From: Rosa chinensis
Lineage: Eukaryota > Streptophyta > Magnoliopsida > Rosales > Rosaceae
Assembly (NCBI RefSeq): GCF_002994745.2
Contig: NC_037094.1
Location: 62,680,139-62,744,138 of the forward strand
Length of the DNA: 64,000 nucleotides
Direction: 5' to 3'
The notes beneath the pieces are model-generated. The model was not told the origin of the DNA and made no database searches. It saw nothing but the letters and a program-made list of their open reading frames with translations. Shown one piece after another: positions 53,640-64,000 of the stretch. The first letter of the stretch is position 1; every line of letters begins with the position of its first letter. The position numbers were made by a program, and so were the translations under genes.

Positions 53640-54221
53640 AACTTTTAGAATATTTTTGATTTCTAATTTATATATCTGGTGACAAAATCCTCTATTTCTC
53701 CGGCAATTCTTTCTTTCTCCATTTATGTTTGTGTCTCCCTTCCTCTTTTTCCGGCATTTTTCTTACTTAACTATCCACCCATCGTCATGGCCTATAGAAA
53801 TAAATTACAAGGAGAAAGAAGTCAACCAACTCATAAAATTACAAAGTATGAAATAGAAAAGGAAGAAGAAAATCATAATCACAAAGAGCCTAACCAACCA
53901 TGGATGACCATGCATGCCGATCTAATGGCTCTAAAGCTCAGTCTAATCTTTAGAATACAATTCAGTCAAGATCAAATATGAGTATGTCTTATATCTCAAG
54001 ATAAAAGATTCAAGATTGGATTTAAATGGTTCTAATACCTAGTGATGAAGAAGATTGCAGCAAATTAGGCTTTCCAATTCAACTTGAAGAGTGACAAATA
54101 TGCTTCTTCAGTGCTTGAGAAAAGAACTCTAATTGTAGAGAGAAAACTCGTGTAAATGAGAGAAATTAAATAACCCACTATCCTTATCTAAAGCAAACAA
54201 GGGTAAAGCAATTATATATCT

Positions 54222-54260
<39 letters not shown>

Positions 54261-54660
54261 TAAAAAAAAAATATATCTTTGATAAATATTTATGGTATAT
54301 ATTTCTTTGGCTTTAACAGCATATTAAATATGTTTCTATTTACAAAAAGAAAAGTATATTAGATAAAAATTTAAGTATTCATATGAATTTTGGTGGGAGA
54401 AATCAAAAGCCATTGTTATAATAACAGTATGCAAACAAAACATATGCATAAGGGTGTGATCTATCAGTTTAATATATATTTATTTTATTTAACTGTATCT
54501 TTTCGCAGATACATACTGATATTGGTATCTAATAAGTCCCTATATTCTGATAAACCAATTTATCCTCTTATTTGTCACGATTATGTGTATTTGTTAAACA
54601 ACTGAAACAGAAAATAACAAAGGGTATCATTTGCTCTATCAAAAAATTGTTACAAAAGTG
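53640..54660. other. intergenic DNA with CT microsatellite
   Basis: A 100-codon plus-strand ORF (53679-53981) shows a hydrophobic start and a Lys/Glu-rich middle but no known motif. A (CT)n run lies at 54226-54254. The rest is AT-rich. Confidence 0.45.
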
Positions 54661-55106
54661 TGTCTAATAGAGGGAGGTGGCTAATAGCCAATTTTCTAGT
54701 AGTGTACAAAAAAGTCATTTCTTTGCGATGTTAAGAACCAGTCGTAAAAGAGGCCAAAAGTGTCGTAAAAGGTTATTTGCGACAGACTTGCGACGGGAAA
54801 AGAAACGTAGTTAAAAAATGAGTCCCAAATAATGGAGCACTTTTTACGACATACGACTCGCGTCACTAATAATTATTTGTGACGGTTGACTTTGCGTCAG
54901 AAAAAATTCTATCGAATTTACTTTTCTTTTTTTTGCGACACCTTTTTGCTACGTGATGGTCCGTCGCAAAACATATATGCGACATGTTTTTGCCACATTA
55001 CAATGCATCGCAAAAATTTTGCCACGTGGAGGTCTGTCGCAAAAAATATTTTCCACGCAAAAGTTTGTCGCAAAAGATGTTTGCGACGACCATATAAATG
55101 TCGTTA
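54661..55106. mobile_element. CACTA-like terminal and subterminal fragments
   Basis: The string ...CCAATTTTCTAGTAGTG at 54704 is an inverted CACTACTAGAAAATTGG, a common plant CACTA end. To its right, GCGAC/GTCGC words recur at least ten times in both orientations up to the copia-3 insertion at 55112. Neither element can be completed from the window. Confidence 0.5.
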
Positions 55107-55111
55107 AAAAT

Positions 55112-55292
55112 TGTAAAAGCAAAAATGGAATAGATATACTCATTTTATTAGATAGTCCCTTTATATAGGGTGAGGATTACAATGGTAATATCAATTACAA
55201 TAATGACAATAAAGGATGATTGAGCTGTAATCGCTAATTCCTTCTTCGTCAGTTACTTTGACGAAGGCCCATAATATGTTTTTCATTTAACA
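55112..55292 (-). repeat. 3' LTR of copia-3
   Basis: It is 181 bp, TGTAAAAGCAAAAATGG...TTCATTTAACA, similar to the copia-2 LTRs. It retains part of the segment missing from the copia-2 left LTR (GTAATCGCTAATTCCTT). The polypurine tract ACAAGGGGGAG (minus) follows at 55293-55303. Confidence 0.9.
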
Positions 55293-55495
55293 CTCCCCCT
55301 TGTGCCAAGTCAAAGACAACCTTGCCAAGTAACAATAAAAAAAAAACCCTGTGCATGAGACAAAAAATACACCTTGGTCGAAGAAAAAGAGCATAATACA
55401 CATATTACATTTGATGATGACATGTGTGTTAGACTCCCCCTGACGTCAACATCTCCCCCTGATTCTTACATTAGTCAAGAGAGCTCGGAAAGTCT

Positions 55496-56092
55496 TCACA
55501 TTCCTATGTTTTTCACAGGTCTCTCAAATATGGCCTTAGGCAATGATTTGGTAAACAAATCTACCACATTCTCCTCAGACCTTACATGATTCACTTGAAT
55601 CTTAAGGAGAGCCTGTTGTTGCTGATTGTAGAAAAACTTTGGAGATATGTGTTTTTTGTTATCACCCTTGACATATCCTAGTTTCATATGTTCGATGCAA
55701 GCTGCATTATCTTCATAGATGCAAGTAGGCTCATTAGCGGTAGAACTCAAACCACTAGTCCCTCAAATATGTGTAATGATAGCCCTTAACTATATACACT
55801 CATGAACTACCTCATGTAGAGCAATGATCTCATAGTGGTTCGAGGAGGCAGCCACAAGGGTTTGCGTGGTTGATCTCCAAGATATCGCCGTGTTGCCAAT
55901 GGTAAACACATAACTAATTTGGGAATAACCTTTATCTGGGTTAGAGAGGTACCCAGCATCAGCAAAACCAACCAAAACATTATTTGGGGTTTCGGTGTAA
56001 TGAGTGACGTTTTCGCCATCAATATTTCCCTTAGAGATTGTTGTTCCACCTGTGGTGCCTGTCGTCTCTCTGTAGGGAAAGAACAGTCCCAA
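55496..56092 (-). pseudogene. copia-3 RNase H
   Basis: The open parts give VGFADAGYLSNPDKGYSQISY (Asp), SNHYEIIALHEVVHECI (Glu) and IYEDNAACIEHMKLGYVKGDNKKHIS (Asp). The tail follows with VNHVRSEENVVDLFTKSLP, which copia-2 has lost. A stop or frame change lies near 55770. Confidence 0.85.
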
Positions 56093-56168
56093 GTCAATGG
56101 TTCATTTTAGGTATCGGAAAATGTTCTTGATACCATTCAAGTGACGCTGCGTTGGCGCTGAGCTAAAT

Positions 56169-57073
56169 CTAGCTAACAAGTTCACTGAGAATGCAATGTT
56201 TGGTCGACTGCATTGGATTTAAGTACAATAATGCACCTATTGCACTTAGATAGGGAATTTCAGCTCCAAGGACCTCTTCGTCATCTTCCTTTGGACGAAA
56301 TGAATCTTTTTTTGCATCCAGACTTCGATCGATCATGAGAGTGCTAGCAGGATGCGCTTTGTCCATGTTAAATCGCCTGAGCATCTTTTGGACATATACA
56401 AAATGGTGGATTAGTATTCCACAAACTTGGTGTTCTAGTTCAAGGCCTAAACAGAATGGAGTTTTCCCAAGATCCTTCATCTCAAATTCAGATTTCAAGT
56501 AGCTCGCGGTTTCTCTTATTTCATCAAGAGTACCTATTATGTTCATATCATCCACATATACAGCTAGAATTGCAAATCCGGAACTTATTTTCTTTATGAA
56601 TACGCAGGGGCATAAATCCTTATATCGTTCTTATATCCCTTCCCAATTAAGTAGTCACTTAGACAGGTATACCACATCCACCTGAATTGTTTCAATCAAG
56701 AAAATGAGCCTTTCAACCTAACTGCAAATGCATTTCATGGTTTAGAGTCACTTGATTTGGGTAATGTAAGGCCATCAGACACTTTCATATGTATCTCTGA
56801 ATCAAGATCCCCATAGAGATATGCAGTAACCACATCCATGAGCTGCATTTCCAGTCCTTCGAAAACTACCAAGCTAACTAAGTAGTGGAACATTATAATG
56901 TCCATTAATGGAGAGTATGTCTCCTCGTAGTCCATTCCAGGGAGTTGTGAGAAATCTTGCACCACATGGCGAGCCTTATATCTCAGAACTTCATTCTTCT
57001 CATTACGCTTTCTGAGAAAGACCCATTTATGTCCTACATGCTTTACACTTAGTGGGGTTAGCACTACCAGACC
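56169..57073 (-). pseudogene. copia-3 reverse transcriptase, cut by solo LTR
   Basis: The N-terminal part (57073-56735) reads HVGHKWVFLRKRNEKNEVLR, then DYEETYSPLMDI and AYLYGDLDSEIHM. The catalytic YVDDMNIIGT box is at about 56550, followed by FEMKDLGKTPFCLGLELEH. A frameshift region lies at 56560-56735. The ORF running from 57211 into the RT is a chimera: its first ~46 codons are solo-LTR sequence read through the junction. Confidence 0.85.
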
Positions 57074-57724
57074 TGACAGGACCCGACCCAAGATTTCACC
57101 CTGAAATCCGAGGTGGCCCTGCAGGGCCCATTTTTCGAGAAAATTCGGCAAAACTTTCCCTAAAATGGACAACCTTACCCTGAAAAGAAATAAAACCACA
57201 CTTCTAAGCAACCATCCTTATACTCCTGGAGCCATCTTGCTCCCCAAATACCAGCAGCTCCATTTTCACATTAAACAAATCTCATAGGTTATCAGAGCAA
57301 TTCTAAAGTGAATATAAAGAGAGTAAGGAATTGATGAGCCCTACAATGTGGAAGCAGTGACAACTATGCCTCAACTCCGTGTACGCCCGACCTCAACTAA
57401 TTTAGCCTGCAAACTAGGCATTTGAAACCGAAGGGACTAGGGGAAAAGTATTGAAAAACATGTTAGAGTGAGTGGACAAAATTAAATAATCAAGAGAATT
57501 TAAATGAAGCAAACTTGAATACTTTCCCACTTATTTAAATTTATAAAACCTCGATGCATGCAATGTTTATAAAACATATTTCTTTAAACTCAAAATCTCG
57601 TGAAAACATATCAACCCCGCTGGTTAAGAGAAATCGGAGTAGCCCCGCTAGTCAAGTAATAATATGATATGGGGAAGAAATATCACCATACGGGTAAAGG
57701 AGCCCCTTAGGCTCTACCCTCGAC

Positions 57725-57900
57725 TGCCACTCACACATAGATTGTGTGAGGAGGAGAACTAATAACCTCGGCGGCCACTCACACACACAGAGTATGTGAT
57801 GAGGAGAACTAACAACCTCAACTGCCACTCACGTGAGGAGGAGAACCAATCACCTCAACTGCCACCCACACACACAAAGTATGTGAGGAGGAGAACTAAT
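57725..57900. repeat. ~50-bp tandem repeat with internal hairpins (solo LTR C)
   Basis: About four units of CCTC.ACTGCCACTCACACA...GTGTGAGGAGGAGAAC. CTCACACA and TGTGTGAG form a short stem within the unit. The equivalent array in solo LTR D is at 60720-60895. Confidence 0.85.
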
Positions 57901-59206
57901 AGAACGACCCGGTATGGTGAAGAAAACATTCAAATCCAGTAAATCCATAAATCCATAAGGCTTCCCCAATTTCTCATGAGAAAACAAATATATTCCAATG
58001 ACATGGCCCCGCACGCGAAAACATTCTCGAAAACATAAACAAATAGGCGAGAAATAATAAATATAACAATCCTTCCAAAAACCTCAAGTCCGATAATATG
58101 ACAGAAAGCTCAAAATCAACGAATAAAATATTTTACTGAATTCTGAAAATCACCTCGGAAAATGACTCGTCGAGAATCACATAAATCATGATTTCAATTA
58201 AAATCATATATCGGAGATAAACTATCGAAAGCTCAAAATCCATTTCCGAAACATAATTGAAATAAATCATAATTAATCTCTGAAAATTAAATCATATTAC
58301 CGAAACAATTCTTAAATCCAAATCCGAGCATAACAATTTCATATCCGAATTCATATGGAAAACAATGCCAAAAATTATAATTCAAAGCAAAATATTATGC
58401 TCGATAAATAAAATAATAAATAAATAAATCAATCAATCATCATTTCGGGAAAATAATTGCATGCATCATTATTTAAAACAAACGTCCACTCACTGTACTA
58501 TTTAGGCGATCACGCATAAGGGCTTCTTCGCCAATTAGTAGTTCGATACGTCACCATATATAATTATAATCCGTAAACGAATAAATAAGACGGAAATTTA
58601 ATTTACGATAAATAAGAATTGAATTTCTAATCCTCTCCTCTACGTCCAAAGCCTTCGATTCTCATTGGATTCCCTCCAAATTTCACCTATAATATCAATT
58701 TGTTGATTTACAATTTATAGACAAATTCGAGAGAAATTTGACGGTTGAATTCTCGTAAATCGATAACCGAAATTCTAAATTTTCATAAATTCATAATTGA
58801 TTCAAAAATTTTCCAATCTTCACCAAAATCACATATATAAACTCTACATCAATTATGTGATTTAATTAGCTAAAAACAGGATTTAAGTCACTATTCCCTC
58901 ACTGCAAATGTTCATGATGCGGCACTGTTCACAAGCGGTCAACTTCTCAGATGGTTACCAAATTTTGGCAGCAGCTTCATCTCAACCTCCCTAGCATTTT
59001 TCTCAACTACACCAAGTTCAGAAAACAACTAGAACTACCTCAACAATTTAGAAAACTGTAAACCCAATTTGTGAATAGTACCGGATTTTCAATTTCTAAA
59101 ATCCTCCAATATATCTATACAATATCATACTTAAAAGAAAGCCCATGAGGTAAGGAAGAGATTGATACCATTTTTGCTGCCGGAAATTGCCGGAATCGAC
59201 GCCGGA

Positions 59207-59209
<3 letters not shown>

Positions 59210-59253
<44 letters not shown>
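59210..59253. repeat. (CT)22 microsatellite
   Basis: Pure CT run in solo LTR C. Confidence 0.95.
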
Positions 59254-59255
<2 letters not shown>

Positions 59256-59677
59256 TCTTTTCAGCCGTGAAAGGGGAAGAACAACTGAGAATGATCAGCC
59301 AAAGACCCTTATAATTGAGGGGTGATAAAATGACCAAAATACCCCTAAGACGAAAATACCCATAACTTTTGCATATGAATTCCAATTTTAACGTGCCACA
59401 TGTCTACGAATTCGGTTTAACGTCCTCTATGACTTTCATGAAGAGAATTTTCTCAAATTTTGACCCAAACAAAAAGTCTACTTTTTAGGCCCCCTAAAAG
59501 TGTCAAAACGAAGTTAAAAGTCAACTTTGAGAATTTTCTTAAATTTTGACCCGAACAAAAGTCAATTTTTTAGGCTCCCTAAAAGTGTCAAAACAAAGTT
59601 AAAAGTAAAAGTAATTGTCATTTACCATCCAAATAATTAGTAAAACGATAAATTAAGATACGGGATGTAACATGACC

Positions 59678-60066
59678 AAATACCTGTCTCTTTGCGAGAG
59701 AATCTAGTTTTGTCTGGATTACTTATTTCCATTTAGGCCAATATGCTCTTTGTTGACATTCAGCAGTAGAGCATGGTTCGATATCATCGTGCTCTATGAT
59801 TTCTTGAGCAACAGTGTACGCAAATACATCATCAATATATATGGAAGATCTTTCCATCAACTCATACTCACTCTCATAATCCATTGAGATTTCTTTGTTC
59901 TCTGGAATCATTTCAAACATCAGAGCGTCCTCCAGTATTGATTCATGTACATAACTATAATCAGAGACAATCTCATGAGAGAAATTCTCTACATTGATAA
60001 TTAATGGATCGGTTTGTGCCTTACGCGCCCTCTTCTTCCTTGGGTGAGTGTCAGTCGAACCAAGTG
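59678..60066 (-). pseudogene. copia-3 segment between the two solo LTRs (integrase-RT linker)
   Basis: It corresponds to copia-2 27640-28030. It contains the acidic linker (VSDYSYVHESILEDALMFEM, then DYESEYELMERSSIYIDDVF) and the basic RKKRARKAQTD patch. Without this match, the two flanking inserts would look like one large unknown region. Confidence 0.85.
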
Positions 60067-62564
60067 TGACAGGGTCCGCCCCGGATTCCACCCTGGAACC
60101 CGGAGTGGCCCTGCGGGACCCACCTTTAAAGAAGGTTTACCAAAAATTTCGGCATAACCTCCCTTAAAAAATGGGTAACCCAAAACCTGTAGCATTTCAA
60201 TTTCACTTCAAAACAACCCTCCCAAAACTCCTGGAGCCACCCTGCTCCCAAAACCGCACAATTCCACAATTTAGAGTAACAAATTATCCAATTAACTCAA
60301 ATTACAACCAAGCCAAAGGTTACAATATTAATACAAAAATCTCAAGGTCATCAGAGCAGTCTAACACCAAAAGAACAATGATAAACAAAGTAGGTTAGCA
60401 AGTAACCTACGGGGGATAGATGACAGCGGTGGTGCTAAGCCTCAACTCCTAAAGCCGAACAGCTACACTGCGAACTGGGCATTTGAAACCGAAGGGCCCA
60501 CGGGAAAGTACATAAAAACGTTAGCGTGAGTGGACAAAATAAATAACTTAAACAAAAAAGATTTTATACTTTCCCACATTTATTTCTTTAAAACTCCCGA
60601 TGCATGCAATAATTAAGAAAAGACCGACTAGCCCCGCTAGTCAAGAACAACAACAAAAGAACATAGGGAAAAAATGGGTTCACCATACGGGAATGGAGCC
60701 CCTCAGGCTCAACCTACCCTCGACTGCCACTCACACATAGATTGTGCGAGGAGGAGAACTAATAACCTCAACTTCCATTCACACATAGATTGTGTGAGGA
60801 GGAGAATATCACCTCTACTACCACCCACGTGAGGAGGAGAAAGCTACCTCACTGCCACTCACAAACACAAAGGAAGTGAGGAGGAGACTTATTCACATGA
60901 CCCGCGTATGGTGAGGAAGAAGATCGTAGAAAGCCAATAAATCTGTATAGTTTCCCCACATATCTCACGAAATAAGAATCCAAGTGTATAAAGACGTGAC
61001 CCCGCACGCCAAGATCATCTCAAGTTCTAAAATAAGTAGGGTATAAAGAAGTATAAAGTTTTGCTTCCTCGAATTCTTATTTCGTAAATCTCTTAAAAAG
61101 CTCCAAGAGCTGAATATAAATATCAAATCAATAGTATAAATTTTCCGAATCCGCATAAAACAAAATCCTCAAATCGAGCATAACGAATCTTAATTCAAAA
61201 GTTCAAACCAATAAAACATTCAATAATCCAAACCAAAATAAAATGCTCGATAAATAAGTTGATAAATCAATAACTTAAAACTTGCGGAATTTAATTTGCA
61301 TGCATCAATTAAAATCAAAGGTCCACTCATAGTGTACGGCTAATCCTGCCGTCGATCCGAACCCTCCTCGAGGGAATCCTCCTCACGTCCTGTACGATAT
61401 AACGTTTGTAAATCAATAATTACAGGACGGAAATTAATTTTACGTATATTATAAATTGAAATTTAAAGCGTCCCCCGTCAACATCCACCTCCTTAATTCA
61501 CATCGAATTCATCCGAACATTCACCATTAATAATCATTCGTCAGTATACATATTCTAGAGTGAATTCGAAGGGACTTCGGCGATCGAATTCACGTAAATC
61601 AATAATCAACAATTCATGCTCAATCGTAACTTCCTCCAATTTCCATCAAACTTCATGTATAAACTTCTAATATCATTAAAGAATTTATGGAACTAAAACG
61701 GTAATTAAAACGTAGTTCTACGCGCTACCTACAGTGGCGGCGCGTGGGGACCGCGCGCCGGCAGCCACTTCCTCCGATGACCACCAAACTCCGGCACTAG
61801 CATCTACACAACAAGCCCAACCAACTTCCCAACTACAACATCATCCAATTTTACCTCGAAGTGGTCGAATCAAGCCGGTGAAGAAAAGCTCGAAACTTCA
61901 AGAACCCTAAAAATGGAAAATTGTCAATTCGATATCTACACTGCAAATTGGATTGAACTACCTTAGGGGAAATGATCACCATCAAAAACCGAACCTTCGA
62001 TGCTAACCTGGTGGCCGGAATGGCCGGAAATCGGCGAAACCCCAAAACTGCAACCGGAGCAAACCTTGCTTCGATCCGAGCTTTTCCGGCAAAATCGTCG
62101 AAAACTAAGGGCACCAGCGTGACCAGGGGGAGGAGGCGACCCTGTGGTGGCCGGCTTTCTGCCGGGTGATGGCCGGACGGCGGCCAATCGAAGGGAAGAA
62201 GGATTTCCCGAAGAAGAAAGAGGGGAAAATCGGGGGAGAGGAGAGAGAAAGGTGGGTTTCCGGTTTTGGAAACCTACCACAGTAATTTTCCTTATATATA
62301 TAATTTTCTTACCATGAACAGTAACTTTAATCTTTCGCTTATAACTTTCACATACGAACTCCAATTTTTACACACCACATATGCACGCGCTCGGTTTAAC
62401 GTCCTCTACAATTTTCGTGAAGGAAGTTTCCTCAAATTTTGATCCGAACGAAAAGTCAACTTTTAGGGCCACTAAAAGTAGCTGAACAAGTAAAAAGTAA
62501 AAGAAATTGTCGTTTCCCGTCCATATGACTAATAAACGGTAAAATTTAGGTCCAGGACGTTACA
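60067..62564 (-). mobile_element. solo LTR D, 2.5 kb, Tekay/Del-like
   Basis: On the minus strand it begins TGTAACGTCCTGGACC and ends ...GGACCCTGTCA. A perfect 5-bp TSD AAGTG flanks it (60062-60066, 62565-62569). A TATA-like run (TATATATATAAGG, minus, about 62291-62303) could be the promoter. It is the same family as solo LTR C but diverged, so they are separate insertions. Minus-strand ORFs at 61851-62364 are Pro/Ser/Arg-rich and have no recognised domain. Confidence 0.85.
60720..60895. repeat. ~50-bp tandem repeat with internal hairpins (solo LTR D)
   Basis: It has the same unit structure as 57725-57900, with independent substitutions, in the matching place of the LTR. Confidence 0.8.
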
Positions 62565-64000
62565 AAGTGGCCTCCCCCTCTTCCTTTGGGGAGCCATGGC
62601 CTCAACCACACCTCCACTAAGTGTGGTTGCAGCACTCTATCTGCTACGCCATGCCCCTTTTTGGGGACTTCTCATGTGATCTCGTCACTTTTGCGATATC
62701 AGTAAATGCATCAGGCATCGAATCTGCTACGTTATGAAGATCGATTATTTTTTTCACTTCACTTTCACATTGTGAAGTGCAGGGATCAAAATAAGATAGA
62801 GTGAGGACAAACCATGGCAATTCCTTTCATTCCCTTGGAAAATCATATTTCCTATCTCTCCCTAACGATAGGAAGACTGTCTCATCAAAGTGACAATCCG
62901 CAAATCTAGCAGTAAAGAGACCGCCTGTCAAGGGTTCTAAATAGCGAATAATGGTTGGGGAGTCGTATCCAACATAAATACCTGATCGTCTCTGCAGACC
63001 CATTTTTGTGCGTTGTGGGGGCCCAATAGGCACATATACTGCGCAACCAAATATGCGTAAGTGTGAAATTTCAGGCTCATATCTAGTTACCAACTGGTAT
63101 ACAGAAAATGGTTGGCTAGCAATGGGTTTGAAACAAATAAGTAAGGCTTCGTGCAATATTGCATAACCCCAGGCAGATATAGGTAGGTTGGTGCACATAA
63201 CCAGTGCCTTAGCCACCATCTGTAGCCTTTTGATGGTGGCTTCTGCGAGACCATTTTGTGTATGTACATGGGGTACAGAATGCTCAACATCGATCCCAAT
63301 AGACATGCAATAATCATCAAATGCTTTTGATGTAAACTCTCTAGCGTTATATGCAATAATCATCAAATGCTTTTGATATAAACTCTCTAGCGTTATCAAG
63401 CCTTATAGACTTAATAAGGTAATCAGGGTGGTGAGCCCTTAAACGTATAATCTGTGCTAGGAGTTTTGCACATGTAACATTTCTTGTGGACAATAATGCC
63501 ACATGTGACCAGCTTATCGAAGCATCCACCATAACCATAAAGTACTTGACCGGTCCGCATTCTAGATGGATAGGTTCACATATATCTCCTTGTATCCTTT
63601 GTAAGAATGAAATATTTTGTTTTGTATCTTTAGCATAGGAAGGTCTCGATCTTGTTTTTGCTAAAGAGCAGGCTTTGCAAAACGAGTGATGTGCCTTTAA
63701 AATAGTCAATGAGGCATAATGGGAGGGATGTAGTGCTTCTGGTACTTCGGAAGGCAATGGCTGTATTTGAGCAGTACTAGGACCGACACCTTGCAGTGTG
63801 GAGAATTTTTTTCCTATTTTATTTTTCACTCGAAAGAAGGGTTGTCCGTATGAGTTCTTTAAAATACTGATCATCATGTCACAACCAGGGTGCCCTAAGT
63901 GGTCATGCCAAAGCTTATATCAGTTAGTGTCCCACATTTCATTGTTGGTGACAGCATAGGATTCAATGATCCGAATAGTAGTGAGGTATAGTCCACTAGA
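62565..64000 (-). pseudogene. copia-3 integrase and upstream part, running off the window
   Basis: The zinc-binding part LWHDHLGHPGCDMM (about 63890) and HSFCKACSLAKTRSRP are intact. The core shows MVMVDASISWSHV, SIRLDNAREFISK, and the Glu in QNGLAEATIKRLQ at about 63240. A 46-bp tandem duplication (63305-63396) inside the core shifts the frame and splits the integrase ORF in two. The C-terminal IFGCAVYVPIGPPQRTKMG and FADCHFDETVF blocks follow to 62827. The 62565-62820 piece is linker. Confidence 0.88.

Larger units (their letters stand above)
57074..59672 (-). mobile_element. solo LTR C, 2.6 kb, Tekay/Del-like
   Basis: On the minus strand it begins TGTTACATCCCGTATCTTAA and ends ...GGGTCCTGTCA, the TGT[AT]ACATCCCG start being typical of plant Tekay/Del LTRs. 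The target copies are AGACC and TGACC (57069-57073, 59673-59677; 4 of 5 match at most). Skipping it rejoins copia-3. No polyprotein is present. It contains four ~50-bp hairpin-bearing tandem units at 57725-57900 and a (CT)n run at 59210-59253. It shares long stretches with solo LTR D. Confidence 0.8.
55112..64000 (-). mobile_element. Ty1/copia retrotransposon copia-3 (same family as copia-2), truncated by window
   Basis: The left LTR (55112-55292) and the domains match copia-2 closely in sequence and order. Two solo LTRs interrupt it (57074-59672 and 60067-62564). When these are skipped, the coding sequence continues as in copia-2. The 5' LTR and gag lie beyond 64000. All frames are broken. 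Confidence 0.92.

Noticed and set aside
56735..57211. A 158-codon ORF as a novel fusion protein
   Set aside because: It is a read-through of the solo LTR C border into copia-3 RT; the N-terminal 46 codons are LTR sequence.
61851..62364. Arg/Pro/Ser-rich ORFs at the right part of solo LTR D
   Set aside because: Overlapping in several frames on both strands in a GC-rich patch, without motif; LTR sequence.
1..64000. tRNA, rRNA or CRISPR-like arrays
   Set aside because: No cloverleaf-type or rRNA sequence was recognised. The direct repeats at 7741-8570, 57725 and 60720 are contiguous minisatellites without unique spacers.

Overview
This window is plant nuclear DNA, almost certainly from a eudicot. 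The evidence is Ty1/copia and Ty3 Tat-lineage retrotransposons with plant-type primer sites, plant LINEs with zf-RVT and RNase H tails, CACTA, hAT and Mutator-like elements, and one intron-less receptor-like cytoplasmic kinase gene. A rosaceous source is only a guess. There are no bacterial-style operons. I found one convincing intact host gene, the kinase at 13620-15095, and one doubtful small spliced gene near 47278-48378. Nearly everything else is transposon-derived, and most element genes are broken. Layout, left to right: 1-7516 is a minus-strand Ty3 element of Tat type (5' LTR at 6995-7516, gag-pol with an extra RNase H, and a plus-strand antisense ORF at the left edge; its 3' LTR lies outside the window). 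7517-9107 is a hAT-like remnant carrying a 60-bp minisatellite with 180-bp higher-order structure. 9108-13514 is AT-rich intergenic DNA with one clean Mutator-type MITE. 13515-15095 is a uORF plus the kinase gene. 15096-20088 holds Mutator-type MITE copies and a 5'-truncated LINE. 20094-25287 is a complete but decayed copia element (copia-1) with a GTATG target-site duplication (TSD). 25673-33965 is a second copia (copia-2, TSD AAGAT) with a poly(A) retroposon in its leader. 33981-38341 is a Mutator-like element with ~190-bp terminal inverted repeats (TIRs), itself hit by two solo LTRs. 38476-41155 is a second copy of the MITE at 16668-17469, split by a retroposon that carries only LINE ORF1. 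41239-42720 is a poly(A) retroposon split by a hAT MITE. 42782-45678 is a non-autonomous CACTA element. 47449-48129 is a hAT MITE inside a probable intron. 49167-53624 is a hAT-like element with GGCCC-rich ends, filled with palindromic MITEs, microsatellites, a ~524-bp tandem repeat and a Pack-MULE that captured a farnesylcysteine-lyase-like gene piece. 55112-64000 is a third copia of the copia-2 family (copia-3), interrupted by two ~2.5-kb Tekay/Del-like solo LTRs. The main biology is therefore a stratified record of nested insertions. At least twelve element boundaries could be fixed to the base by matching TSDs, so the relative order of many events can be read directly. In places, paralogous copies supply the empty site. 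I did not find a defence system, an operon, or anything I would call a new biological system. The strongest leads are the Pack-MULE capture, the ORF1-only retroposon, the open-frame higher-order minisatellite, the antisense ORF of the Tat element, and the leucine-rich uORF of the kinase.
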